Source: Planctomycetota bacterium
GTDB taxonomy: Bacteria; Planctomycetota; UBA8108; UBA1146
DNA length: 49,925 nt
Direction: 5' to 3'
Assembly: GCA_018694835.1 (NCBI GenBank)
Contig: JABHOG010000025.1
Span: 1-49,925 of the forward strand
This document shows, piece by piece, positions 8,385-16,378 of the stretch (positions are counted from its first letter, which is position 1; each line of letters starts with the position of its first letter). Both the position numbers and the translations under genes were made by a program. Below the pieces are notes generated by a model. It saw nothing but the letters and a program-made list of their open reading frames with translations. It had not been told where the DNA came from and did no database searches.

Positions 8385-9475
8385 AAAGGTATCCGGCATA
8401 CGACCCGGTCGAGTACCAGCAATGGCAACCCGATTCTGCGGTGATGCAACAGTATCAGAGCAAGATCGAAGAGCCCCGAGTAGAGGCTTCTGTGGAGAGC
8501 CTTGGCGCCACTGGTCTGATCGACCTGTACAAGGGGCTGTTGCGAGCACGGCTTCATGACATCGCATTGAAGCGGTGGGTTCGCACTGGAGTCATCACCA
8601 AGGCCTGGCTCGGTTGCGGTGAGGAAGCAGTGACCATCGGCGCATGTCATGCTCTCGGCCCGTATGATGTGGTGGGTCCAATGATTCGCAATGCTGCTGC
8701 TACATTTGAGCGAGGGATCCCCATCGAGGAGTCTTTTCGCTCCTACCTGGCGACCGGGGATGGGATCACTCAAGGACGAGATCTTCACTTCGGAGATCTG
8801 GACCATGGAGTGGTCGCCCCGATCAGTCATGTCGGGGATCTGGTCCCTGTTTGTGCTGGTTTCGCCCTCGCCTTCCAGCTCAAGAAGGAGCCACGGGTGG
8901 CCTTGACCTGGATCGGCGACGGATCGACTCGAACTGGTGCGGTTCACGAGGGGCTCTCGATGGCATCGAGTCGCTCACTCCCCTTGATCATGATCATCGA
9001 GGACAACGCAGTGGCGCTGGGTACCCGGCGAGATGATCGGTTAGCGAACTCTCTCGCCAGTATGGCTGCGAGTTACGATGCTGTAGGACTCGAGTGTGAT
9101 GGCAATCATGTGCTGGATGTACATGCTGCGGTTTCCGAGGCACGAGAGATCTGTCTCGACGGTAAAGGCCCGGTGATCATCCTGGCCCGAACCTTTCGAT
9201 TTGGCGGACACGCTACTCATGACGAGGCCGAGGCTCGTGATCTGTTCGAGCCACAGGAGTTCAAGGACTGGGCCCTTCGAGATCCCATCGGTTGCTTTGA
9301 GGAGTGGTTGCTGGGCCAACGGGAGCGGCTCGGAAAGGATCCTGGACCTTTGCTACAGGAGTGCGAGGAACAGGTCATCGACGAGGTGGAGAAGGCGGCG
9401 GAGACATCACTGGAGAGTCGGAAAAATTCAATACCCGATGCCGATGCGATGCTGGGGGATGTGTTCGCAGGTTGA
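8381..9475 (+). CDS. Thiamine-diphosphate dehydrogenase E1 component, alpha subunit-like
   Basis: Related to the alpha subunit of pyruvate or branched-chain 2-oxoacid dehydrogenase E1, which decarboxylates 2-oxoacids with thiamine diphosphate. The cofactor motif GDGSTRTGAVHEG...EDNAVAL (GDG-x~27-N) is intact near residues 190-220, and the phosphorylation-loop equivalent FGGHATHDEAEARD is present. ATG 8381 overlaps the hydrolase stop (ATGA) and removes eight residues of a longer in-frame reading. The protein is 364 residues, normal for E1-alpha. No beta subunit, E2 or E3 gene follows: the next gene is on the other strand. The exact substrate is unassigned. Confidence 0.85.
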   Translation: MKRYPAYDPVEYQQWQPDSAVMQQYQSKIEEPRVEASVESLGATGLIDLYKGLLRARLHDIALKRWVRTGVITKAWLGCGEEAVTIGACHALGPYDVVGPMIRNAAATFERGIPIEESFRSYLATGDGITQGRDLHFGDLDHGVVAPISHVGDLVPVCAGFALAFQLKKEPRVALTWIGDGSTRTGAVHEGLSMASSRSLPLIMIIEDNAVALGTRRDDRLANSLASMAASYDAVGLECDGNHVLDVHAAVSEAREICLDGKGPVIILARTFRFGGHATHDEAEARDLFEPQEFKDWALRDPIGCFEEWLLGQRERLGKDPGPLLQECEEQVIDEVEKAAETSLESRKNSIPDADAMLGDVFAG

Positions 9476-9482
9476 TCGGCGA

Positions 9483-9842
9483 TCAGTCGGTCGAGGAGGC
9501 CTGTTCAGTCGGTTCTTCGATGCTGAAGGATGTTCCACAGCCACAGGCTCCACTGGCATTGGGATTTTCGAAGACGAAACCGCGCCCCATCAGAGACTCT
9601 TTGAAGTCGACGGTGGTGCCGTTGAGGAACATCCATGACTTGGGGTCGACGATCACCCTCACACCCTCCACCTCGATGACTCGATCCTTCTCGGTCGGAG
9701 CCTCGACGATATCCATGCCGTAGGACATGCCGGCGCAGCCACCCCCCTGGACGTAGAGACGTAATCCACCCTCAGCACCGGCGGATTTCTCCAGTGTCAA
9801 TCGTGCAATCTCTTGTCCGGCGGCTTCAGTGACGTGAATCAT
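9483..9842 (-). CDS. IscA/ErpA-type iron-sulfur cluster carrier
   Basis: A-type carrier of the HesB/IscA family, which delivers Fe-S clusters to target proteins. The 119-residue protein has the three invariant cysteines: one in GGGCAGMSYGM and two in ACGCGTSF near the C-terminus. It opens with the family MIHVTEAA. A strong AGGAGG sits upstream of ATG 9842. The C-terminus carries a short extra polar tail after CGCG. It is convergent with the E1-alpha gene, leaving 7 bp between the stops. No isc or suf genes accompany it here; whether it is ErpA, IscA or SufA by function cannot be told. Confidence 0.92.
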   Translation of the reverse strand: MIHVTEAAGQEIARLTLEKSAGAEGGLRLYVQGGGCAGMSYGMDIVEAPTEKDRVIEVEGVRVIVDPKSWMFLNGTTVDFKESLMGRGFVFENPNASGACGCGTSFSIEEPTEQASSTD

Positions 9843-9997
9843 CTGTCGAATCCTCCTGGTGGGCGGCGGGGTGAGTGAATTGGCGAGTGAATCGCTTCAA
9901 CACGTCTAATTTACCAGCATTTACTCTGAAACTCTAGCGATCCGGTGGCGTTTCCGCAGGAGTCTATCGGTGATACCTTTCAATAGAAGGAGTTCGG

Positions 9998-10990
9998 TTG
10001 TCCCTCACCTTGAAATCACTGGCAGCGGTGCCTACCTGGCTCACATTGCAGATGGTCACCATCTTCATCGGTTGGTTGCCGATTTCCCGTGCCAGAAGTC
10101 TTGGCCGTTTCCTCGGACGGTGCGGTTGGAGATGGCGACGAGCGGAGCGACGTCGCACCTGTGAGCAATTGAAGCAACTGGATCCGGTGCTGGGTCAGAA
10201 AACACGTCAGCGCATCGGGAAGCGTTGCTTCGAGCAGATGGGAGAGACGATTCTCGAACTGGTCTCGCTCGCAGGAAAGGACCTGGATCAGCTCGGCAAT
10301 CCTCCTCGGCGCGGGGGTGTCGCCATCGAGGGGCTCGAAGAATTTCGCCGTCAGATTGCTGAACTGAGATGCGATGGTAGGGGAGTGATCCTCATCTCCG
10401 GACACATCGGTAGCTGGGAACTCGCCGGTTCGATCGTCGGCAGGGAGTTTCCCAAAGACAGCCTGTTTCTGGCACGCCGATATCTGGACGCCGTCGAGCA
10501 GAACTGGGTCAATGGTATTCGAGGTCGACTTGGCGATCGTCTGGTCTTCCAGGATGAATCATTACTGCGATCGCTCCGATTGCTCCACGGAGGTGGAATC
10601 CTCGCGATGCTGACCGACCTCGATATCAAGAAGATGAAGGGGATCCACATCCCCTTCCTTGGCAAGGACGCCCATACCACCACCGCTCCCGCACGATTGG
10701 CTCTCAAGTCCGCAGCGAGGTTGCTGCCCTTCTTCATCATTCGAGATCGCCACGGTTATCACATCGAGGTGGATCGGCAGATCGATCCCTCTCTCCTGAC
10801 AGGATCGGAGGAGGAGAAGATTCGGGAGATCACGATGGAGATGAATGGGGCCATCGAGCGAGCGATCCGCCGTCATCCAACGCAGTGGCCCTGGATGCAC
10901 TCTCGCTGGCACTCGACCCCGGAGATCGTCGAACGACGAATAAGAGTGCGTGCTCGCCGCTCGCTTGAGGGAGAGGCCGAGGAGGCATAA
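9998..10990 (+). CDS. LpxL/HtrB-like lipid A late acyltransferase
   Basis: Inner-membrane acyltransferase family that adds secondary acyl chains to lipid A or a related glycolipid. The N-terminus holds a single hydrophobic segment (PTWLTLQMVTIFIGWLP) and then a basic stretch. The catalytic H-x4-E motif is SGHIGSWELAG near residue 135, and the C-terminal WPWMHSRWH matches the family ending. The start is TTG 9998, supported by AAGGAG 5-6 nt upstream; no ATG fits. At 330 residues it is slightly longer than E. coli LpxL (306). With lpxK, hldE and heptosyltransferases nearby, a lipid A role is likely, though acyl donor and position are unknown. Confidence 0.85.
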   Translation: MSLTLKSLAAVPTWLTLQMVTIFIGWLPISRARSLGRFLGRCGWRWRRAERRRTCEQLKQLDPVLGQKTRQRIGKRCFEQMGETILELVSLAGKDLDQLGNPPRRGGVAIEGLEEFRRQIAELRCDGRGVILISGHIGSWELAGSIVGREFPKDSLFLARRYLDAVEQNWVNGIRGRLGDRLVFQDESLLRSLRLLHGGGILAMLTDLDIKKMKGIHIPFLGKDAHTTTAPARLALKSAARLLPFFIIRDRHGYHIEVDRQIDPSLLTGSEEEKIREITMEMNGAIERAIRRHPTQWPWMHSRWHSTPEIVERRIRVRARRSLEGEAEEA

Positions 10991-11090
10991 GATGCTTGCT
11001 GAAGCGATCGGAAATCCGGCTCTCGGATAATGATCACGACCAGAGTGATGTTGACCCGGCGCGCGCCACCAGTACGGAAGGAAACTTTGG

Positions 11091-11972
11091 ATGAAAATTA
11101 TCTCGATCTTCTCGACTCTGACCTTGTCATTGTTGCTGGGGGCGATGCTGATCACTACATCGTTTTTGTCGGGGCAAGACGCTCCTGAACTTTCGTGGAA
11201 GAAGGGCGATGGGGCAGCGGTTTTTCAGCAAGGAAAGACCGCCTACGCAGCGCAACAGTTCAAGGAGGCGTACGGGTTATTCAAGGACGCACGCAAGCAG
11301 GCCAAGAATCGAGATACTCGCACTCATGTCGAACTGTGGCTCGCATCGACCGAAGGTGCCAACGAACTGACGGCTCTCAAGAAACAGGCCGCTGATGGAA
11401 AAGAGAGCTCTGCCTATCGCTTGGCAGTAAAAAACTATTCAAAGTTTTCCAAGACGCTGATCGGGGAAGAATACAAGAAGTTCCTCATCGAACTGCAGAG
11501 GAAGTTGTTTCACGTGCTGGAAGATTTCGAGCGAGTCTCTCGTCGATACTCGGAAAAGTACGGCAAGAAATTTGTCGACGAAGCGGAGTGGGTGCAGGAG
11601 GGCAAGCGAGCCTTGAAATGGGATGTCGCATCGGGAAAGACCGAGTTGAAGATCAAGGGAGTCCCCGGAGGTCTATCCGCCTACAAGTCGATCGTATTCT
11701 ATTTAGACATGCCCAGGGGAGGGTCACCCTACCAGCTGGTGTTCGTCGTCCCGGGAAAATCGGAGGCGGGGGTGAGCCAGGTAAAGGTGGTCAGCAACGC
11801 CTACATCGCCCAGATGAAATCGCACAAGGGCCTCAAGCGGATCGAAGTTCCGCTGCGGAATTTCAAGGGTCAGGGAGATGTATCGTGGGATCGGGTCAAG
11901 GATTTCAGGATTCAGTTTCTCGGTGCAAAAAAGTTCACTGCCTATGTCGACTTCATTGCGCTGCTAAAGTGA
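11091..11972 (+). CDS. Secreted protein with helical repeat and carbohydrate-binding-like domain
   Basis: A 293-residue protein of unknown function. Residues 1-28 form a signal peptide (MKII start, long hydrophobic core, SGQDA exit). Residues about 35-150 are helical and TPR-like (FQQGKTAYAAQQFKEAYGLF). Residues about 175-293 are predicted beta-rich, with the pattern LKWDV...YKSIVFYLD...VPLRNF...WDRVKDFRIQF...YVDFIAL. That order resembles jelly-roll carbohydrate-binding modules of the CBM11/CIA30 kind, an inference from pattern only. The start is ATG 11091 with AAGGAA upstream. The last 20 bases overlap the 3' end of the convergent DUF374 gene. Confidence 0.75.
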   Translation: MKIISIFSTLTLSLLLGAMLITTSFLSGQDAPELSWKKGDGAAVFQQGKTAYAAQQFKEAYGLFKDARKQAKNRDTRTHVELWLASTEGANELTALKKQAADGKESSAYRLAVKNYSKFSKTLIGEEYKKFLIELQRKLFHVLEDFERVSRRYSEKYGKKFVDEAEWVQEGKRALKWDVASGKTELKIKGVPGGLSAYKSIVFYLDMPRGGSPYQLVFVVPGKSEAGVSQVKVVSNAYIAQMKSHKGLKRIEVPLRNFKGQGDVSWDRVKDFRIQFLGAKKFTAYVDFIALLK

Positions 11973-12705
11973 GCCCTGAAGTTCCCAGGGGTGAGGTTCC
12001 CGAGCCCTCGCGCCAGCAACGATCGAGGTCATCGGTAGCCTGATCGGTCGCCTTGTTGAGTGCACCCTGGAAACGCAAAGCCGCATCGCGGTCTCCGCTT
12101 CGCTTGGTGGCGGGGTAGACCGGTGCTCCTACAACGATCACCGCTTTGCCCCAAGGTGCGGGCAGGATCATCCGATCCCATGTGGATAGACGCATCGATC
12201 GATCGACGGCGAATCCCAGCGGAATCATCGGGATCCCGATTCTTCTCGCCAGTGCTGCGGCACCTTCTTTCGCCTCTTTTGGAGGGCCCTTCGGACCGTC
12301 GATGGCGAACACCGGGGAGTTCCCCTCGTGTACTAACTTTTCCAGGTCTTGAAAGCCACGCAGTCCACCACGAGAACTGGATCCGAGGGCCAGAGCCACA
12401 TCGAGATAGTGCAGAGCCGAGCCGAGTCGGGCACCATCGTGGTGTTGACTGGTGAGGGCTGCAAATCCATTGGAGCGCAGGGTGTAACTGAGGGGCAGTA
12501 CCCACTCGTGCCAGAAACCGACCACCAGGTTGCCATGCTTACGCAGGGCGTCGATGGCGTGGTGACCTCCCGACCAGCGTAGATCGAGGGAGTCATATAG
12601 CGCCGGTAGGAGCATCGAAAGTGCCCGGCCTGCGAGGGGGTAGGGTGGGTCCGCTGCGGTGTCCATCATGGCTTCAGCATGAGGGAGCAGGGGGGGGCTG
12701 GTCAA
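11953..12705 (-). CDS. DUF374 family lysophospholipid acyltransferase-like protein
   Basis: A member of the DUF374 group of the LPLAT acyltransferase superfamily, often found in lipid A gene regions. Characteristic segments are TSQHHDGARLG, GSSSRGGLRGF and FAIDGPKGPPKEAKEGAAALAR. The 250-residue start is taken at TTG 12705: GAGGAGG lies about 10 nt upstream and the TTG overlaps the heptosyltransferase stop (TTGA), implying coupling. ATG codons at 12669 and 12666 lack a Shine-Dalgarno sequence. DUF374 members lack a fully established reaction; transfer of an acyl chain to a lipid A-type acceptor is the usual proposal. Confidence 0.85.
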   Translation of the reverse strand: MTSPPLLPHAEAMMDTAADPPYPLAGRALSMLLPALYDSLDLRWSGGHHAIDALRKHGNLVVGFWHEWVLPLSYTLRSNGFAALTSQHHDGARLGSALHYLDVALALGSSSRGGLRGFQDLEKLVHEGNSPVFAIDGPKGPPKEAKEGAAALARRIGIPMIPLGFAVDRSMRLSTWDRMILPAPWGKAVIVVGAPVYPATKRSGDRDAALRFQGALNKATDQATDDLDRCWREGSGTSPLGTSGLTLAAQ

Positions 12706-13796
12706 TGAGACGCTACCTCCTCATCGCTGCGATCCAGCAGTTCCAGTAACGCCCGTTCGACCGCAACCACCGGGATCGCTGACATGCAGAAGGAGTGATC
12801 GCAATCGCGCAGGTGGCAAGGAGAGCAGGGGATGGCACTGCGCAGGACGTGAGTCCAGGGCTGTCGTGGGGCGTAGATGCTGGGGTCCTTGGGGCCGTAC
12901 AGACCGACGGATGGGATGCGGCGAATCGCGGCGAGGTGCAGGATTCCGGTGTCTGCTGCGACCACACCTTGGCAGCGTCCGATCAGTGCCGCCATCGCAG
13001 TCAGATTTTTGGTCTCGGGAGCGGCGTGTACGCAGGCTCCCGCTCCCGCCACGATGGCGTCTCTCCGTGTTCGATCGGATTCGCCGCCGGAGATCCAGAT
13101 GCGGTGACCGCGGTGAGCCAGAGATCGAGCCAGTTCCATCCAGCGTACTGTCGGCCACTCCTTGAAACGGCCGAAGGCGCTGACGAAGGGATGCAGCAGG
13201 ATCGGAGCCTCGCCATCTTCCATCGTTTCGATGAGCGTTTCGTCGAGAGCATCGTCGACCTCACCGATCTGACCCGGCGGCGTCGCTCCATCCCAGCCGA
13301 GAGCCCTCACCACTGAGAGGGCCCGGTCGATTCGATGGACTCGCCCGGCAGCTTCGGGCGGGTGATACCCTCGCCACCAGCGTGGCAATTCACCACCGTC
13401 CTGCGGATGGATTCCGATGACGCGATCGGCTCGAGCCAGCAATCGAACCAGTGCCGATCGAAAATTGGACTGCCAGTCGATCAACAGGTCGTAGTGCTGC
13501 TCACGCAACTCCCGGGTGAATCGGGCGACCATCGGCCAGGCATGGGCACGCTGATCTGGCTGCTTCCAGCTCCTTTTCAATTCGCTCCTGGGTAGGCTCA
13601 AGACCCTGTTCAGTGACGGATGGCCCAGTAACAGGCCGCTCGAAAGGGACTCGGTCACGGCGTCGATCCGGGCTTCAGGAAATTGCTCAGAGAGTGCCTC
13701 CAGGGCGGGCAGAACCTGAATCAGATCACCGACGGCGGACAGCCGCACGATGAGGATCGAGCGCGGGAGCAGGGGTTCGCTGGGCAGTGGTCTCAC
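12702..13796 (-). CDS. ADP-heptose:LPS heptosyltransferase (GT9 family)
   Basis: GT9 glycosyltransferase expected to transfer L-glycero-D-manno-heptose from ADP-heptose to the growing lipopolysaccharide core at the inner membrane. Features are ILIVRLSAVGDLIQVLPAL at the N-terminus, HPFVSAFGRFKEWP in the middle, the nucleotide-sugar segment AADTGILHLAA, GLYGPKDP and the Cys pattern CSPCHLRDCDHSFCM. The start is GTG 13796; its Shine-Dalgarno match is weak. It is 364 residues and runs directly into the DUF374 gene through a TTGA overlap, so both are one unit. It reads away from the FGGY-like gene across an 81-bp spacer. A second family member lies at 22494-23558. Confidence 0.9.
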   Translation of the reverse strand: MRPLPSEPLLPRSILIVRLSAVGDLIQVLPALEALSEQFPEARIDAVTESLSSGLLLGHPSLNRVLSLPRSELKRSWKQPDQRAHAWPMVARFTRELREQHYDLLIDWQSNFRSALVRLLARADRVIGIHPQDGGELPRWWRGYHPPEAAGRVHRIDRALSVVRALGWDGATPPGQIGEVDDALDETLIETMEDGEAPILLHPFVSAFGRFKEWPTVRWMELARSLAHRGHRIWISGGESDRTRRDAIVAGAGACVHAAPETKNLTAMAALIGRCQGVVAADTGILHLAAIRRIPSVGLYGPKDPSIYAPRQPWTHVLRSAIPCSPCHLRDCDHSFCMSAIPVVAVERALLELLDRSDEEVASH

Positions 13797-13877
13797 GTGG
13801 GGTAGAATGATCTCCCCGGGGCTTCGAGGGAAGCCCTGTTCGTAGCTCGAGGGGGGATTCCCCTGGAAGTGAGCCCG

Positions 13878-14993
13878 ATGAGCGTTCTTCTCGGAATCGA
13901 ATTACAGGGATCGACCGTCTCCTTGCTGGCGGTGGATCGCAAAGGCACTGTCCTGGCACAGTTACAAGAGCCGGTCAGTGTTCCATTTCAGCAGTGGTGG
14001 GGGATTCATCCCGATGAGCGGGTGAGATCGGTCAGGGCGCTGCTGCAACACGCTTTGCAGGAGGGGATGATCCGCCCTGCGGCGGTGGCGGCCATCGGCA
14101 TCTCCTGTGAGTCTTCACTGGTGCTGGTCGATGCGGAGATGGAGCCGATCCCGCCGCGCGCTCTCAACTGGCAAGAACTCGATCCGGTGGCAACGCTTCC
14201 TCGGCAGGTCCTCCGTTCGACCCTGGCCAGTTATCCGAGCATCTTACGCGGCCTCCATTGCGTCTTTGATCTGCAGGACTGGCTGCGATACCGCTGGACC
14301 GGAGCAGTGGCCACCACCACCGCCTTCGCCTGGAATATCGGACTGTCCAGTTCGCGTAGTCCAGGCCAGCGCTGGGATGCAGAAGAACTCCAGCAACTGG
14401 GACTCGAGTCGGGACAGGTCCCTCCGCTGATGCCCGGACCCCATAAGATCGGAACCCTTGCGGAAGAGTTGGTACGAGAGACGGGATTGCCGAGAGGCAC
14501 CTGGTTTTGTGGGGGGGGCACACCACAAGCCGCACGACTTTGGCTCGCAGCAGAACCTCGCCCTGGCCAGGGAATCGTCCTGCTTGAGCCCGATGGAGCG
14601 ACCTTGTGGAGAGTCGGGGGAGAACCGAAATCAACAGACTCGATCGAAGATGTGATTCCGTCTCCCTACGGTGACCACTGGTATCATCGAGAAGCGGTGG
14701 AGGTTGCGGATCCCCGTCGAGGGGACACACCGATCGCCGATGTGGTCCATGATGCTACTTCCATCGATTCCGAGCAGTCGTGGAGTGTGGATCGGGAATC
14801 GATGGTGGTCTCCGCCGATTTTGGTGCCCCGTCGAGAGCCCCAGCACTGCTGGCAGGAGTCGGACTCGGCTGGTATCGCGATCTGAGGCCGATGTGGCGC
14901 AAGCGTTGTCGATGCGGATCTCTTCAGCAGTGGATCGATCAATCGATTCATGATGAGGGATCCCCGGATGTGGAGACGAGAGAGCAGACGTGA
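13878..14993 (+). CDS. FGGY carbohydrate kinase-like protein, degenerate and short
   Basis: Residues 1-220 follow the FGGY kinase N-terminal domain: LGIELQGSTVSLLAVD in place of the usual GIDxGT(T/S), IGISCESSLVLVD, LNWQELD in place of the usual W-x-D-x-R, then FDLQDWLRYRWTG and GTLAEELVRETGLP. The family normally runs to about 500 residues; this one is 371 and the C-terminal ATPase half is short and hard to recognise. Key acidic and GT residues of the phosphate site are altered, so kinase activity is doubtful. The start is ATG 13878, with GGAAG 8 nt upstream; GTG 13869 is the alternative. The stop overlaps the next start (GTGA), tying it to the ADP-ribosylglycohydrolase-like gene. Confidence 0.65.
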   Translation: MSVLLGIELQGSTVSLLAVDRKGTVLAQLQEPVSVPFQQWWGIHPDERVRSVRALLQHALQEGMIRPAAVAAIGISCESSLVLVDAEMEPIPPRALNWQELDPVATLPRQVLRSTLASYPSILRGLHCVFDLQDWLRYRWTGAVATTTAFAWNIGLSSSRSPGQRWDAEELQQLGLESGQVPPLMPGPHKIGTLAEELVRETGLPRGTWFCGGGTPQAARLWLAAEPRPGQGIVLLEPDGATLWRVGGEPKSTDSIEDVIPSPYGDHWYHREAVEVADPRRGDTPIADVVHDATSIDSEQSWSVDRESMVVSADFGAPSRAPALLAGVGLGWYRDLRPMWRKRCRCGSLQQWIDQSIHDEGSPDVETREQT

Positions 14994-16009
14994 AGAGTAG
15001 CACGACCCTCAAGGACCAGCTTCCAGCCCGCTTTCGCGGAACCATGCTCGGTGCCGCCATCGGCAGCGCCCTTGGCTTTCCCCATTCTGGATCATCCCGA
15101 ACCTTCATGAGGGCTCTGGGATCCGAGGTGATCGAGGGCTATGTCCGACATCGTAACGGCTACTTCCCGGTGGGGCAGCATGGTGCCGGGGTCCAGTTGA
15201 TGACACTCGCTGCGGAAGCGATTGCCACTGTCGGTTCGGTGCAACCGCAGTCGATCGTCGATCACTGGATTCCGTTGTGGCGAGAAAATCGCATCATCGA
15301 ACGTCTCCCCGATGTCGATGTGGCGATGTCTCGCTGGCTGCGTCGCGGTCCGGATGCCCGAGGCTGTGCCTGCGGGCCGGGTGAGGTGGGCAGCGGATCG
15401 CTGGTGTCCAGCGTATTGATCGGGCTGTGGGATCACGATGATCCCACTTCGCTGGTCGATGATTGCGAACGCTTGATCGGTGTGACTCATGAGGACCAGG
15501 AGGTTCGAGCGGTCAGCTCGGCGTTGGCGAGCGTCATCAGTCATAATCTCACCCACAAGGATGTAGTACTGGGGGATGTGATCGATGGAGCCACTGCCGC
15601 TGCTGCTCGTATCGACATGGCAGTGGCGGAGCGAATCCAGGAGATTCCGATGTTGCTCGCCTCCTCCGAAATGGTGGCCTTTGATCAACTGGCCAGTTCT
15701 CCCGACGAGATCTCAAATGCTGATCACTCCGGAATCGAGAACCGAGCTCTACCGATCTTCCTCGTCGCTCTTCACAGCTGGTTGAGAAACCCAGCGGAAC
15801 CGATGCTGGTGATCGGCTCCTGTCTCTCGGCAGGAGGAGCGGTGGAGATGACCGCAGCAGTGGGTGGGGCTCTGGCAGGCTCCTGCATCGGCGAACATCG
15901 CTTTCCTGCAGTGCTGAAGGAGGGACTGCTGGAGGGAGAAGAGATCTCTGCTGCAGCCGACCTTCTCTACCAGAGCCAGGTCCAGGAACGCAGACGCAGG
16001 AAACTCTAG
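14990..16009 (+). CDS. ADP-ribosylglycohydrolase (DraG/ARH)-like protein lacking metal motifs
   Basis: A 339-residue all-helical protein with the DraG/ARH fold signature RFRGTMLGAAIGSALGFP near residue 14, THEDQEVRAVSSALA near residue 165 and GGALAGSCIG near residue 300. Active family members bind Mg2+ through an early TDDT segment and a late D-x-D-T segment. Here the first position reads GQHGAGVQL and the second GGAVEMTAAVGGAL, so neither set of acidic ligands is seen. It may be a binding protein rather than a hydrolase. The start is GTG 14990, overlapping the FGGY-like stop (GTGA), so the two are probably made in fixed ratio. Confidence 0.7.
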   Translation: MKSSTTLKDQLPARFRGTMLGAAIGSALGFPHSGSSRTFMRALGSEVIEGYVRHRNGYFPVGQHGAGVQLMTLAAEAIATVGSVQPQSIVDHWIPLWRENRIIERLPDVDVAMSRWLRRGPDARGCACGPGEVGSGSLVSSVLIGLWDHDDPTSLVDDCERLIGVTHEDQEVRAVSSALASVISHNLTHKDVVLGDVIDGATAAAARIDMAVAERIQEIPMLLASSEMVAFDQLASSPDEISNADHSGIENRALPIFLVALHSWLRNPAEPMLVIGSCLSAGGAVEMTAAVGGALAGSCIGEHRFPAVLKEGLLEGEEISAAADLLYQSQVQERRRRKL

Positions 16010-16100
16010 TGCAGTGGCGTCACCGCCGTGTCCTTGGTATCTTCAATCCTCTGATTGTTATGCATATGCGATGAATCCCAAGCGATCGACGGGAGATGAA

Positions 16101-16331
16101 ATGTCTGGTGAGGTGAGGATGTTCGGCGAGATCGCTTTCGAGATGAGATGTATCTCCACAGCCCATCTGTACGAGGCGCTGGCGCTACAGGCTCGGGATG
16201 AGGCGCGCGGCGAGAAGCATCGATTCCTAGGCCAGGTTCTCATCGATCTGGGATATATGACAGACCAGCAGGTGCTCGAGGTCCTCACGGTCCTTCACGA
16301 TCGCCCCCGCCAAGGCCAGCGGGAGACCTGA
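16101..16331 (+). CDS. Stand-alone MshEN-like (GspE N-terminal-like) domain protein
   Basis: A 76-residue protein made of two tandem half-motifs of the kind found at the N-terminus of GspE/PilB-type ATPases: FGEIAFEMRCISTAHLYEAL and FLGQVLIDLGYMTDQQVLEVL. In MshEN domains, repeats of this form bind cyclic di-GMP through a leading Arg and LG; here the Arg positions are M-F and R-F, so binding is uncertain. ATG 16101 is chosen because GGGAG lies 5 nt upstream, while ATG 16071 has none. The same domain type opens the PilT-like protein at 20029. It sits 92 bp after the ARH-like gene and 47 bp before lpxK. Confidence 0.7.
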   Translation: MSGEVRMFGEIAFEMRCISTAHLYEALALQARDEARGEKHRFLGQVLIDLGYMTDQQVLEVLTVLHDRPRQGQRET

Positions 16332-16378
16332 TCCTGACCACCGAACCGATCCTGCCCTGGCCCCGTCCCCTGCTGAGC

